Notes: generated by a model from the sequence alone, not told the origin. DNA of 64,000 nucleotides from Paramecium octaurelia (GCA_905182995.1 CAJJDP010000148.1:208727-272726); one strand, 5' to 3'; counted from the stretch's first letter, positions 48,032-60,758 are shown. Made by a program: numbers and translations.

Positions 48032-48823
48032 TCATGTAGAGGAACTTTTAAATCTCGATAAAATGTTTGTTTATCTTGTCCAATCATTCTCCTTATTTAT
48101 CAATAATAACTTAACTATGAACCTTAGAAGGTGATAAAGGTTGGTATTAAAGTTGGCTACTGTCAATCGGCTAAGCATGTCTTTTTTTGAAACTAGCTAG
48201 GATTAGTAAGATCTGCTTTCAATTAGCCGATTCTTTGCTCTTACTTGAATAATAGATAGTGCTGCATTGAAATGATTATTCTATGACAGCATTATTAAAC
48301 CTAATTAATATTCTCTTATTCCTCTTTATTAGGGTATTTTCGCCTTCTCCTCTTTGTTCATTTGCTGACACTAATTATTTAATTAGGCTTGTAGTTTTAC
48401 CATCTCATGATAAATTAGCTCACCAGTCTATAACTGTTTAGTCAATTGGACTATTAACAAATTAACTTACTTATCTCGAAAGTGTTCAATTTAACCAAAC
48501 ATCAACTTGTTGGTTTTTCGTATTATTTTTGACCACTAATTGAGAGATTCAATAGATTTATTTACCATTGAGTTCTTAGGGTTTCTTAGACATTTAGATT
48601 TAGGTATTATCAATCAGAAGATAAGAACTTTTTAAGCAATACTTTCCACTCCTTTTTCGATTCTCATGCCATACTTCTCCAAAATTGTACTAATTGCCAC
48701 TTCAGCGTCAGAAAATTCCTTTTCCCTACATTCGTTACGTCCTTGTAAATTTTCAGCTAAATACAATTAGTCTTCTAGTTTGAAGCAAACCTTAGGCCAA
48801 GCAAGCTTTAGTATTTTACTCAT
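48032..48823 (-). pseudogene. Coiled-coil protein frame with one in-frame TGA (first copy)
   Basis: 264 codons from ATG to TGA in one frame, interrupted only at codon 70 by a TGA (48616-48614). About five TGA would be expected by chance in so long a frame at this composition, so it is or was coding. Text includes FKLEDQLYLAENLQGRNECR, EVAISTILEKYGMRIEKGVE, LQTGELIYHEMVKLQAQLNN and QQMNKEEKAKIPQQR. No GT-AG intron removes the TGA. No family was recognised. Confidence 0.6.
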
Positions 48824-49500
48824 CTCTTAAACAAACAAAGTAATTTTTGTAATCAACACGACAAAATTTGTACNGTTACTTGACAAATATAATGAATCAA
48901 TAATTTTGATGTATCAAGTGTTGCAACTAGATTCATATCATTGTATTCATGATATTCAAAGGCATGATTATTATTTAAATGCTAGCTGAGAATTATCTAA
49001 ATGTTCAGATGTTAATTTTATATTGATTTTACGCTGTCCTCGATGTTAGCAATCATGAAATCGCTATATTAGTTTAGTGAAAGTACGACTTTTAATTCAG
49101 GTGTACTGACAGCATTTTAGAATAAGCATTAGAGATTTCTAAAGTTATTCATAACTACTCTACTTATTCTCTAGGTTTAAATTTATATAAATAGTTCTTA
49201 AATATTAACATTGATTTATATTAAGAGCTACATTTAATAACTTGAATTTATCGAACATTAACTATAAGGCAGGTTTATTAATTAGAAGCTGAAACTAAAT
49301 CAAGCTTTGTTAGTGGCAGTTACAAGTGCATAACTTTTGCTTTGACAATCTTTTGTCCTAAGATACGGTTGGTATAAATATTAAAAACAGTTTAAAGAAC
49401 TCGAATTTTTGTTTTAATCCATTTAATATTTGTTAGTCCTGCCATTTATTCTTGAAATGAGCACTCCTAAATTTTTAACATTTCATATTTTGCATTGCAG

Positions 49501-50292
49501 TCATGTAGAGGAACTTTTAAATCTCGATAAAATGTTTGTTTATCTTGTCCAATCATTCTCCTTATTTATCAATAATAACTTAACTATGAACCTTAGAAGG
49601 TGATAAAGGTTGGTATTAAAGTTGGCTACTGTCAATCGGCTAAGCATGTCTTTTTTTGAAACTAGCTAGGATTAGTAAGATCTGCTTTCAATTAGCCGAT
49701 TCTTTGCTCTTACTTGAATAATAGATAGTGCTGCATTGAAATGATTATTCTATGACAGCATTATTAAACCTAATTAATATTCTCTTATTCCTCTTTATTA
49801 GGGTATTTTCGCCTTCTCCTCTTTGTTCATTTGCTGACACTAATTATTTAATTAGGCTTGTAGTTTTACCATCTCATGATAAATTAGCTCACCAGTCTAT
49901 AACTGTTTAGTCAATTGGACTATTAACAAATTAACTTACTTATCTCGAAAGTGTTCAATTTAACCAAACATCAACTTGTTGGTTTTTCGTATTATTTTTG
50001 ACCACTAATTGAGAGATTCAATAGATTTATTTACCATTGAGTTCTTAGGGTTTCTTAGACATTTAGATTTAGGTATTATCAATCAGAAGATAAGAACTTT
50101 TTAAGCAATACTTTCCACTCCTTTTTCGATTCTCATGCCATACTTCTCCAAAATTGTACTAATTGCCACTTCAGCGTCAGAAAATTCCTTTTCCCTACAT
50201 TCGTTACGTCCTTGTAAATTTTCAGCTAAATACAATTAGTCTTCTAGTTTGAAGCAAACCTTAGGCCAAGCAAGCTTTAGTATTTTACTCAT
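49501..50292 (-). pseudogene. Second copy of the coiled-coil frame
   Basis: Identical to the frame at 48032-48823, including the internal TGA, because it lies in the second half of duplication 5. It should not be counted as an independent gene. Confidence 0.6.
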
Positions 50293-50342
50293 CTCTTAAA
50301 CAAACAAAGTAATTTTTGTAATCAACACGACAAAATTTGTAC

Positions 50343-51922
50343 AGCATTCCACTAAAAATACTTAAACAAGGACGTTTTTCTTTATAAAATCATAACCTTT
50401 AAGAATATAGCAATTTACAATAAAAGTCCTCTTTAGTGGCATGATATGCTGGTTTGGTTTTCCGCTATCTCTACCTGCATATCATAAGTTTGGTAGGCCT
50501 ATTCTCCTTTTAAAAGCATTTTCTTATATAATAGGTTGGTTCACATAGTTATAACAAGTTTCTGTAATTATCTCAATTTAAGTTGAAAAAATAATATATA
50601 TTGAAAAAAATATTCCTGATTTGAGGATATTTGTTAAACACCAAAGCTGATATGATTTTAATTCTGTCTTTGTGATTTAACCATTCTTCATTATCGATGT
50701 CCTTCTAATAATTTTTATGATAAATGAAAATAATAATTATACTTTCTTGTGAAGTATTTTTTATTAAAAAATTCAATTTACATTTTAAATATAAACTATG
50801 ATTTATTTTATATTATTCACCCATTAAAACTGGTAATAGACTTCGATCAAATTTTCTATTCTGTTGTTTATAAATTAAGTGTAATGAAGGGTAAAAACTA
50901 TAAAGATTTATATCAAGTAATTAAGTTTCATATGATAATCCATCGATTTAGCATCAAAATTAAGGATCGAGAAAATTGACCTTAATATTGATTTGTTATT
51001 AGATGAGATGTAAATATTTTTACACATTCCTCATATAATCATTCCACTTTATTTTAATAATCACATTATTTTCTATTAGAAATATTCTTAAGACGTATAA
51101 ACTCTCTAAGTATAAGACCCATGAGATTCAGCATGTGAAATGACTTTATTTTAAAATTATTACCTCCTTTAATTGTTTGCCATTCTTTTCTAAAGAAATT
51201 TTGTAAAAAAGTAAGAGCTGACTTTATTTTTTCATCAAATCATTCTTTCTAATAATGGGAATTTATTAGATATTATGAGGATTGAATATTTAGCTTGAAA
51301 ATCTTTAATACAATCGATTTTAATTCTATAGGTTTTTGAATTGGAATTAATTCCTGAAATTGATGGTAAGCATTAGAGCCAAATATTTGGTTTAAAATTA
51401 AACCTATATATTTAAATTTCAGATAAGGATGGCAATGGGCAATTATGTTGGGCTTAAATCTTCCAGTTTTCTAAAGTTTTTTATCCAAGTATATTTAAAA
51501 TAGTGACGATTTTTAGATATGCTATTTGAATATTACAATAGATTAATATTTAAAGTTCTAAAGAGAGAACCACATGAAGAGATTCCATTTTCAGCTATCA
51601 AAGATGTCACACATTATATTAACAAAGAAGATTTGGATTTACTTTGTATGTTTTGTGGAACTGATATTTGATTAATAAATATTATTCCTTTAATAGTTTT
51701 ATTATTACGAAGTTCTTTATAATGGTAATATTGTCAATAAAACTTATATTTATCTTGATTAGATAGGAGATTTATTATTTATGTTTGATAATTTAGTTGA
51801 ATGTAATTACAATTTTAAAATCTTCTAACTTGCAAATAGGGCTATGATTTTATTAAAATTGGTTTGTTTATCTGATGATAATTCAATTTATTAAGTTTTA
51901 ATTTAATGATAAACAAATAATA
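50343..51922. other. Interval with a possible EF-hand gene remnant
   Basis: The plus strand around 51425-51671 has DKDGNGQLCWAQIFQFSK, which resembles an EF-hand calcium loop, and then YNRLIFKVLKREPHEEIPFS followed by AIKDVTHYINKEDLDLLCMF to TGA. A GT...TAG segment of intron size lies between. No start was found, so it is a possible exon pair or a remnant. The remainder is AT-rich. Confidence 0.4.
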
Positions 51923-52219
51923 TCATTCTTCATATTCTATATATTTTCCTTTTACTTTTCCCGTGGTGACTTTACTCCCGCATATACAAAAACAACAAAT
52001 CAATGAGGTTACCATCAGAAAAGTCAGCATTTCTATCCAATTGTCGCTTAATTGTAAGGCTACTGATCCACGAATTAAAATAGCTAAAAAACATGCAAAA
52101 CCAAAAAATTTGAGTCCTTTTGTTTTGCACCTTCTACAATAAAATTAATCAGGTTCTAATATTTCACGACAACCAGTGCAAATCTAAACTTCTTTATGAA
52201 AGCCGAAAATTGATCCCAT
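51923..52219 (-). CDS. Small zinc-ribbon membrane protein
   Basis: An intact intronless 98-residue frame ends at TGA. It starts MGSIFGFHKE, a possible myristoylation site. A CxxC...CxxC knuckle (ICTGCREILEPDQFYCRRCK) could bind zinc. Two hydrophobic helices follow (FFGFACFLAILI; MLTFLMVTSLICCFCICG) and a short basic then acidic tail. It is the only fully intact small gene in the gene-poor part. The family is unknown. Confidence 0.68.
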
Positions 52220-52399
52220 TTTAATTAATTATTATTTAATTTTATTTATAAATATATAGAAAAATGTGGCTGCTTAATAAATTATATATTATAAACATTT
52301 TGCTAAGTATTTTCTCTATCTTAACTTGCTCTTCATACTCTGTTCTCTATTTATTTATCATTGATTTTTTTGAATGTCTAGCAATTAAGATTTAGTTTC

Positions 52400-52770
52400 T
52401 CAAAGTTCTAATTACAAGGTGTAAATATTTGATGCTCCATATGATAATTGAACTCTTTTTGATAGAATTTTTTTCTCCAATATGACTTTTCTCTCCTAAT
52501 CTTATTTTTGTATTCTATCATCATTGATTAAAGGTAATTTGATGATTAGAATGTTAAAATTAAATTTCTTATAAGGTAGACTCTAGATTTTGTCAAATTT
52601 GGATTATTCAACCTCTCTTTTAATATCATTTTTGAATGTGCTCAAATCCAATAATCTATTCATTTAAACCTTCCTTATCCATCTAATTATATTCTTGCTA
52701 TCTTAATTTATTTACAATCTCTTCATATTAAATTCTATTATTTTTATTTATTACACCTTCAAATTGTGAA
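52400..52770 (-). pseudogene. Coiled-coil gene remnant
   Basis: Two protein-like stretches in different frames adjoin: RIQYEEIVNKLRQQEYNQMD with KEGLNEQIIGFEHIQK; and KNDIKREVEQSKFDKIQSLP with DDRIQKQDQERKVILEKKIL to TGA. A single-base frame change near 52640 (A-rich) separates them. There is no start Met in the first frame. It may be the end of a gene whose 5' exons are lost. Confidence 0.42.
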
Positions 52771-52971
52771 TAATTTAAATATTCTTATAAGTATACTATT
52801 TTCAAATAAAAAGATGTAACCGAAAATATTTTTTGTAATTATTAATAAATTGATCTTAGGTAATATTATCCAAATTCCTTAAACATTATTCTAAATTTTA
52901 ACGTAGACAAATATTTTCTAACATAATGTTAATTTAATTTTTAAAACCTACATGATTTAATCATCCATTTT

Positions 52972-53217
52972 TCAACAAAATCCTTAAATTAAATTCCTTG
53001 CATTCCCTAATAAATGAAGGATAGCCTCCTTTCTTGTTTGATGAGAGAACTCACACCCCAAAAGGTTTTCTAATGATTAATCGTCTGTTTACCTGTATGT
53101 ATCCATATGCATATGGAATTACGCTTTTGCACCATTCCATCTCATTTTATGAACGATCATATTAAGACAACTGTCCTAATTACTAACCCATCCTTAAGGC
53201 TTGTTCGTCTAATTCAT
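52972..53217 (-). CDS. Small unknown frame
   Basis: An 81-residue frame from ATG to TGA contains MIVHKMRWNGAKAQFHMHMD and SLENLLGCEFSHQTRKEAIL. A possible 23-nt GT...TAG intron lies inside (53070-53092), which would give a shorter end. Composition is protein-like and TAA/TAG are used for Gln. No family; support is composition only. Confidence 0.4.
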
Positions 53218-53430
53218 TTTATAAAAATATTAAATTTAGTATTTATGACTTTATTAATTCTGGTATATTGCAAAAATACAAAATACTTAAAATACTAGTT
53301 CCTCCACAAAATAATGCTTCCCTACCCTTTTTTGGCATCCTACAGGAAGTTCCTTAGGCCTCTTCAATTTGATAATCCTCATTTAAATGGGAGGTGAGAA
53401 AACAGAAATTTGACTCATACTACTTTATTA

Positions 53431-54086
53431 TCAATGGTAATTCATGATCTTATTTAGCTACTAAATTAAATTTAACGACTTCTATTTATATTAAACATTT
53501 TCAGGAACAGAAGTATATTGCCTTACAGAAATCATTTTGTTCACTTTAGATTTATTGATAGTATCTTCTAATTTAATGAAGTCGATTAGTTTATTAATTC
53601 TCTTTGTGTTACATCTGGCTGATTCTAGTAGATAGTAAACATAGACTCGATCACTATTGATGAATTCTTAAACCAAATAGACTAATTTTTCAGATATCTT
53701 TTTAATGATTTACCACAGACCATTTGATAATTTTTCTTAATGAATTTTCATTAGAATTTTCCTTTAAATGTCCAATCGTCATCTTTAAATAAAAGTTATC
53801 AGTGTATTAGAATGAGTATAGCCCACCGTAGTTTCATCCTCTAAGCCATACCCACAATAAATGAATCTTGATATTTCTTTTCCCTTTATCTTCTCTCATG
53901 TTTTTCTTATGCAATTAAAAGTATTATAGATATATTAACTCAAAATCTTTATTTAGCTTTTGAATACTATAATATTTCATATCAAATATTACACAAATAG
54001 GGAATCATATATGCTCCTCGTTCTATCAGCGGTTGATTAACAGTACTCAAAGGGAGTTCCCTTCTAATATAGCCATTAGAATTCAT
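53431..54086 (-). pseudogene. Unknown gene, frames unresolved
   Basis: It starts well (MNSNGYIRRELPLSTVNQPL, ERGAYMIPYL), with a likely 26-nt intron after it, and later has DRVYVYYLLESARCNTKRIN, KLIDFIKLEDTINKSKVNKM and YTSVPENVQYKQKSLNLI to TGA. The middle (GLEDETTVGYTHSN; LKMTIGHLKENSNENSLRK) sits in other frames and I could not connect all parts with introns. It is decayed or error-laden. The function is unknown. Confidence 0.42.
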
Positions 54087-54940
54087 TTTCAAAAAAAAAA
54101 GCCTAAACTATCCAAAGCATAATTAAGTTCCCTTTTAGATTACTATGGACATCATAGAGGATGAATCCACATTAGATTTTTCCAAGATTATAGATACTGT
54201 ATCCAAGATAAATGTGACCTAAGGTTATTTTTTTGGTATATTTTATGGATTGATTGATTCAATAATTAATTAATATGACTCTTAACTTTGAATATAGTTG
54301 AAACCCCCTAAGCTATTAATCCGAACACTTAAATTAATTGCACTCTTCTCTCTTATCTAGCTTTTAATCAATTATGAAATATAATTCAGCTATTTAAAGA
54401 ACATATTTGAAATTACAATTTGTTACTTCATTAGAATAAGAAGTTTAAGAAAAAATTAAAATTTATTGGAGACAATTTATCACTCTCTTTGGTTGTGATT
54501 TACTGAAGCTCAAATTCTTTTATTATCTTTTTCATTAATCAAATATATTGTATTCAATTATATTAAATTAATTATAAAGTCTTCAGTAATTTGAAACCCA
54601 ATTGAGCATAAAAATCAATGGTAAGTTTTATCATTACCATATACTGTATAAATATTCTTAAATTTCCAAAATGAATTTATGCAAGTAACCTTAATTATTA
54701 TAATAAGGACTTACATGATATTTTATCTCAAATTAATTAAAATGTCAAGAATTAATGATTACTATTGAAGTCAGAACAATAAAGCAATATTTAATATACT
54801 ATGCAATCATTTTTTAAATTGAAATTAAATAATTATGCGTGATCCTTTTTAAAGAGCAGTGCTTTGACACTTATTTTTAAATATTTTTTTTAATATTAAA
54901 AATTGATTATATAAAATGATATTATTCCTTTAATATTTAT
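54087..54940. other. AT-rich interval
   Basis: Weak minus-strand open stretches near 54250-54420 only; no motif. Confidence 0.35.
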
Positions 54941-55093
54941 TCGATTGAGGTGGTGAAAGCTTTCAGTACATCACCTATCGTGTTTGTAATGATGTATCTC
55001 TCTGGTTCTGGATGCTGTCAAGTATTACATGGAGAAGATCTGGTTGCAGGTAAAAATACTGGCACAATAAATACAATATCTGATTAATTTTGA
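54941..55093 (+). other. Short coding-looking fragment
   Basis: 51 codons to TGA reading SIEVVKAFSTSPIVFVMMYL then SGSGCCQVLHGEDLVAG, of clearly higher GC than its flanks. A GTA immediately follows the last Gly codon and could be a donor. There is no start. It is probably one exon of a lost gene; the family was not recognised. Confidence 0.35.
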
Positions 55094-55462
55094 ACTATAA
55101 ATTTTTGTGTAGGATAAGAACTTAACCTTATTAATTTTTAGAACAGTATAAGGTAGATTTACAATGATTATTCAAATTATTTTGATTACGATGACTTTTA
55201 ATTGTTACTTGCTCAAATATTATTCATTTATTATTATTCATATATTGATTTTCTAATTAAAATATTTTTAGGATTACTAAAATGTAGAAATCATTTTTGA
55301 TAATTTGCTTTATTATGATTTTATAAAATTAATTTCTTTCCTTATGATTTATTCTAAAATAGTTTAAACCTAAAATTGATTTGATGCATTCCTGATAAAT
55401 TAAAATATATGTATATTATCAAATTAATATTGTATTGTATATGTAATTTCATCAGATCAATT

Positions 55463-58400
55463 TCATTAAATATATGACTATTTTACATCAATTTAGATTG
55501 CTTAATTGTAATCAATTAATGATTTCTCTTTCTCACCTATATCATAATATAAAATGCCTAATATATTTAATTTATTGTATTCACTTCTATTATATAACGC
55601 TTTAGTGAATTGTGGATCGAGTTAAATTACTTGATTATAATCAATTAATGCTTTGTCCTTCTTTCCCATTTCATAATATAAAACACCTAAGATACTAACT
55701 GCAAAAGTATTCACCTCTATTATAATATGCAATAGTAAATTTTGGATCATACTATATCGCTTGATTATAATCCATTAATGCTTTGTCTTTCTAGCCAACA
55801 TTTTTATATAAATTGCCTAGTAAGTTAATATTAACAGTATCACCTCTATTGACATAGGCTTAAACATTTTTTTCATCAAATTGGATCACATAATTATAAT
55901 CAATTAATGCTTTGTCATTCTAGCCATTTTTTTTATATACGTTGCCTAAAATGTTTTGTGTAATAGCATTTACCTCTATTAATGTAGGCATTTGAAAATT
56001 TGTAATCTTATTTGATTGCTTAATTATAATCAATTAATGCTTTGTCTTTCTCACCAATATCATAATATAAAACTCCTAATATATTAAGTATAATGGTGTT
56101 CACCTCGATTATAGTATGCTTTAGTATATTTTTAATTTAGTTGGATTGCTTGATTATAGTCAATTAATGCTTTGTCTTTCTCACCAAATTTATAATATAA
56201 AACACCTAAGATAAAGTATAATAGTATTTACCTCTATTCATGTAAGTGTTAGCAAATTTTGGATCGATTCTTATTGCTTGAGCAAAATCAAATAACGCAT
56301 TAGCTTTTTCGCCAATATGACAATATAAAACGCCTAATATATCAAGCTTAATAGTGTTCACCTCTTTTATAGTAAGCGCTAGCAAAATTTGGATCAAGTT
56401 GGATTGCTTAATTGTAATCAAGTAGTGCATAATCTTTCTAACCAATATCATAATATAAAACTCCTAATATACTAATATAATAGTACACACCTCGTTTATA
56501 GTATGCACTAATAAATCTTGGATTTAGTTTGATTGCTTGATTATAATCAATTAATGCATTGTCTTTCACTCCAATTTTATAATATAAAGCACCTAATATA
56601 TTAAGTGCAATAGTATTTACCTCTTTTATAGTAGGCTTAAGTTGATTTTGGATCAAGTTGGATTACTTGATTATAATCCAGTATTGCTTTGTTTTTCTAA
56701 TTAATTTTGTTATATATATCGCCTAATTATTTAAGTGTGATAGTCTTAACCTCTATTCATGTAAGCATTACTAAATTATGGATTATATCGGATTGCTCGA
56801 TCGTAATCATAAAGTGCAGACTCGTTTTGAGAAGTTTCTTTTTTTAAATTGCCTATTTTATTAGGTGCAATAGTATTTACCTCTTTTATAGTAAGCTTTA
56901 GAATATTCAGGATCAAGTTGGATGGCTTGATAATAATCATCTAATGCTTTCTCTTTCTCTCGAATATCATAATATAAATCACCTAATATATATTCAGTAA
57001 AATAATTTCACCTCTCTTATAGTAGGCTTTAGCATATTGTGGATCAAGTTGAATTGTTTAATTATAATCATATAATGCTTTGTCTTTCTCACCAATTTTA
57101 TAATATAAAACACCTAATAAATTAAGTGCAATAGTATTTACCTCTTTTATAGTAGGCTTCAGAATATTTTGGATCAAGTTGGATGGCTTAATTATAATCA
57201 TATAATGCTTTCTCTTTCTCTCCAATATCATAATATAAAACTCCTAATATATTCAGTAAAGTAATTTCACCTCTTTTATGGTAGGCTTTAGCGTATTTTG
57301 GATCAAGTTGAATTGTTTGATTATAATCACAGAATGCTTTTTCTTTCTCGCCAGTTTCATAATATAAAGTGCCTAATCAATAAAGTGTAATAGTACTCAC
57401 CTCTTTTAAGTAAGGCTTTAGTATATTTTGGATCAAGTCGGATTGCTTTATTATAATCCATTAAGGCATTGTCTTTCAAACCAGAATCAAAATATAAAAC
57501 GCCTAATATATTAAGCTTAATAGTATTCACCTCTTTGATAGTAGGCTTCTGTGTATTTTGGATCAAGTTGGATTGCCTAATTATAATCAAATAATGCATT
57601 GTCTTTCTCACCAATATCATAAAATACACGCCCTAAAATATTTAGTTTAATGGTATTCACCTCTTTGATAGTAGGCTTTATTGTATTTTGGATCAATTTA
57701 GATTGTTTGATTATAATAAAATAATGCGTTCTATTTCTCACCAATGTTATAATAAAGCACACCTAATTTATTTAGTGTAATAGTATTTACCTAAACTTAA
57801 ATAAGCATCTGTATTTTATGGATCGATTTGGATTGCTTGTTTATAATCATTTAATGCTTTGTCTTTCTCTCCTATTTGATAATATAAAACGCCTAATATA
57901 TTAAGCTTAATAGTATTCACCTCTATTAATGTAGGCATCAGTATATTATGGATCTAATTCAATTACTTGATTATAATCCATTAACGCATTTTCATTCTAG
58001 CCAATATCATAAAATAAGGCGCCTATATATTAAGCGTAATAGTATTTACCTCTTTTGTAGTAGGCATTAATAAATTTTGGATTAAGTTAAATTGCTTGAT
58101 TGTAATCAATTAATGCATTATCATTCTCATCAATCTTTTTATATAAATTGCCTTTTATATTATGTGTAGTATATTCACCTCTATTATAGTAGCTTTAACT
58201 ATATTTTGGATTAATTTTAATAGCTTCATTGTAATCTTTAAAAGCTTGATCGATTAGGCTTTCGTCCTCATAATACAAGCCTTTTTTTCACATTATTTTA
58301 CCTCTACACATAAATGCATAAAAACAATAACAATCTTTTTCCAAAGCATAATTATAATAATAAAGTTCTTTATCTTTTTATTTCAAATCACTCATGATGG

Positions 58401-58872
58401 TACCTACAAGTTTATTCTTATTATTACCCATTCTACAATATGCCATAGCATGATTTGTATTTATCTCAATGCATCTCATACAATCCTATAAAGCTTGGTC
58501 AAATTACTATTTTCTCCAATAAATGGTTGCTTTGATTTTAAAATTCAAACTATACCTCTCTAATAAAAACTTTCTGCATTTTTATCATTAATAGATATGC
58601 TATAATTTACATCAATCAATGCCCAATAATATTAATTCAAATTTTCATATAATTCACCTAAATTAGTATTTTCGAAATTATACTTCTTAAAGTGTATGCT
58701 TCTGAAAATTATGGATCAATGTTCAAAGCTTTATTAATTTCTATTATTGATTCTTCAATTCTATAAGTATTTTTTAACTCCTAAAATTATTGTTTATTTA
58801 TTTTACTTAGCTTTTTAAATAGAGTCCAAAAGCATCATCATTTTCTGATTCTTTTTCCTTAATTTTGCTCAT
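55463..58872 (-). CDS. Large TPR-repeat protein built from repeated exon-intron units
   Basis: Starts at 58872 (MSKIKEKESENDDAFGLYLK), with a first intron of 26 nt (gtaaaat...ttttag) after the codons for LKSQ. About 20 TPR units follow, of the form VLYYDIGEKDNALIDYNQAI then QLDPKYAKAYYKRG, each about 34 residues. Each unit is one exon of about 102 nt, followed by a 26-30 nt intron starting gtgaata or gtaaata and ending atattag or similar, giving a period near 130 bp. The last unit (DIGEKEKSLIDYNQAIQIDV) ends at TGA 55463-55465. TPR arrays bind partner proteins. One frame change near 58690 and a shortened unit near 56210 are unresolved, so intactness is not proven. Confidence 0.78.
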
Positions 58873-59284
58873 TTTTAAGTTTTATTCAACTTATTCTCTA
58901 AATTAATTAATAAATTTACAGAATTATTTATCAGGTTAAATTTCAAAGTTTTAATTATCAAATTATCAGCCTTGTGTTTCAAATTAAAATACTTTAGGAT
59001 TGGTTTTGTTCAGATATCCATGATATTAATAGTTTTTTTATTGTTATTTAATATTTATTATTAGAAGTAAAACTAATTATAGGATATAAATGATACTCAA
59101 TGAAGGCAAGTAGCAAATGAATTCAAATTTTATTTAAGAAGAATATAGAGGAAATAAGAAATAAATAATATGATGACCTCAACTTGTAAATAAGTGCAAA
59201 AGTCATTTATATTTTTAGAATACATTAAGAATGTCAGAGAATATAGTAATTGCGTTTCTATTGCTATCAGGTATTAATTCTTAA
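58873..59284. other. AT-rich upstream region of the TPR gene
   Basis: No feature seen; would include the TPR gene promoter if it is expressed. Confidence 0.35.
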
Positions 59285-60000
59285 TTTTATATTGTTGATT
59301 ATTAAAGTTCTTAAGTTAGGTACCATGCTTAGTCAGAATCACAAGATGCGCAATTCTTTGATGTAATTTCACATGCAAGGCAATTAGAATTACATTTAGA
59401 AAAAAGTGACCAGCTAACATTCTTAATGCCTTAATTGACATTTTCGGCTATTTCTATTTTTCTTGTTTAGAGACATGATAAACAAGATCGTTCAAAACAA
59501 CATAAACTTTAAATATCGTATTTTAACATGATGTTGATTTTCAATCATCTAAATATCCAAATAAACACTGCCGTGTATTATTATAAAGTAACATATTTGA
59601 ACTGCCCATGTGGAAACATGATGTAAAGGAATTAGCATTTCCAGAAATGCAAGCTAAGCAAGAGTAATGGCAATTTTCAACTCCAGTATCATAGCATCCA
59701 ATATAAGAATCACTAGAATAATAAATTCTGTTTGATTCCATTAAACATTATTCACATTTAGTTGCGGTATCATTGTATTTAAGGAAGAATAACGGCATTC
59801 TTAAATGATTATTGCAGATTTAAATTTAAATCCATCGCTCACTCCATCATAACAGCTTTGAATAAATTGGCATTTATTCATAGATTAATTTTATGCATTG
59901 TTTTCCATTTGAAAACGTAAAATTACCATTGAAATATTGATTGCAGTTTTGATTTCGTTAATAAAACCTGAGTTAATTTACTATTACAAGAATCCTTTGA
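59285..60000 (-). pseudogene. Cysteine-rich (furin-/growth-factor-receptor-like repeat) gene remnant
   Basis: Fragments have the spaced Cys pattern of extracellular Cys-rich repeats common in ciliate membrane proteins: SKCNSNCLACEITSKNCASC; TGVENCHYSCLACISGN with SFTSCFHMGSSNM; ATKCEQCLMESNR. They lie in several frames with TGA between (one at 59541-59543). There is no signal peptide or start. It is a decayed surface-protein gene. Confidence 0.58.
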
Positions 60001-60149
60001 TAGATCTACTTAATGAAAAAATACTAGTAAAATACTATCATACTATAATAATAAGAAAAATGCTTCATAAAATATAACATTTTTTGGATTATCTTTTAAA
60101 AGATCATATGCTAGGCTTATTAAATATTTAGCGATTTACTTCATGTATT

Positions 60150-60560
60150 CTGAAATGCTTCTTTCCTTTTTAGAGTCGAACTTTTAGTCTAATTCCTCAT
60201 CATCTTAAAACAGTTTTCCAGCTTGTCAATCCAATTTCCTGCCTCTGGAATGTCATGCATATTATTACAATAAGTTTTATATTCGCTCCACCTATATTTA
60301 AAGGGTTCAAAATCCATAGCCCATATTCTTCTGATTTTAATGGATTTGCTCTCCTGCTTCCTTTCTTATTAATTTCATTGATTTCTATTCCATACTTTTG
60401 ATTTCTTATTCTTTTTTCAAAGTGGATCTTCTTTTTCTAATAGGTAGTCCAAATGTTTTCTTAATCGTTGCGGTAGGTTTCTGGATGGCAAAACTAATAT
60501 TTAATTGTCATCTGTAATTGCAATCATGATAATGGTTTGATATTATTTTACTTTCAACAA
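60150..60560 (-). pseudogene. Unknown gene remnant related to the one at 37.3 kb
   Basis: The minus strand reads ITDDNQILVLPSRNLPQRLR with KHLDYLLEKEDPL to a TGA, then in another frame WAMDFEPFKYRWSEYKTYCN and NMHDIPEAGNWIDKLENCFK. The second block aligns by eye with KHYINFIKEYQRGLPGEWIL near 37.4 kb. The frame is broken at least twice. No family is assigned. Confidence 0.42.
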
Positions 60561-60758
60561 TATTTGGATGCATTGCAGCATTTAGAATTAAGAATAAGCC
60601 TATATGATTTTCTCATTTGTATGTAAAATTCCATTCTCATTTTTAAATTATGAAATCTTTTGATAAAAATATAATAAAACAAAAATTTATCTTTTTCATT
60701 TCATCACAGTTTGATATGCAAATGCTGTTGCCATCATTTTAAGCAAAGGTTATATATT

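Larger units (their letters stand above)
47406..50342. repeat. Direct duplication 5, copies of 1468 bp around a single N
   Basis: 47406-48873 and 48875-50342 are identical with N at 48874. The copies contain the end of the TPR remnant and the minus-strand coiled-coil frame listed separately. One copy is probably an assembly artefact. Confidence 0.85.

Noticed and set aside
26308-50342. Tandem gene-family expansion or LTR-like direct repeats
   Set aside because: Each pair is essentially identical and separated by exactly one N; no terminal motifs, primer sites or element genes. An assembly cause fits better.
53107-53298. Plus-strand 63-residue frame
   Set aside because: It overlaps the more protein-like minus-strand frame 52972-53217 that uses the ciliate code.
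55463-58872. CRISPR-like or satellite array (period about 130 bp)
   Set aside because: The repeated part encodes TPR units with spliceable introns and the copies diverge as protein repeats do.
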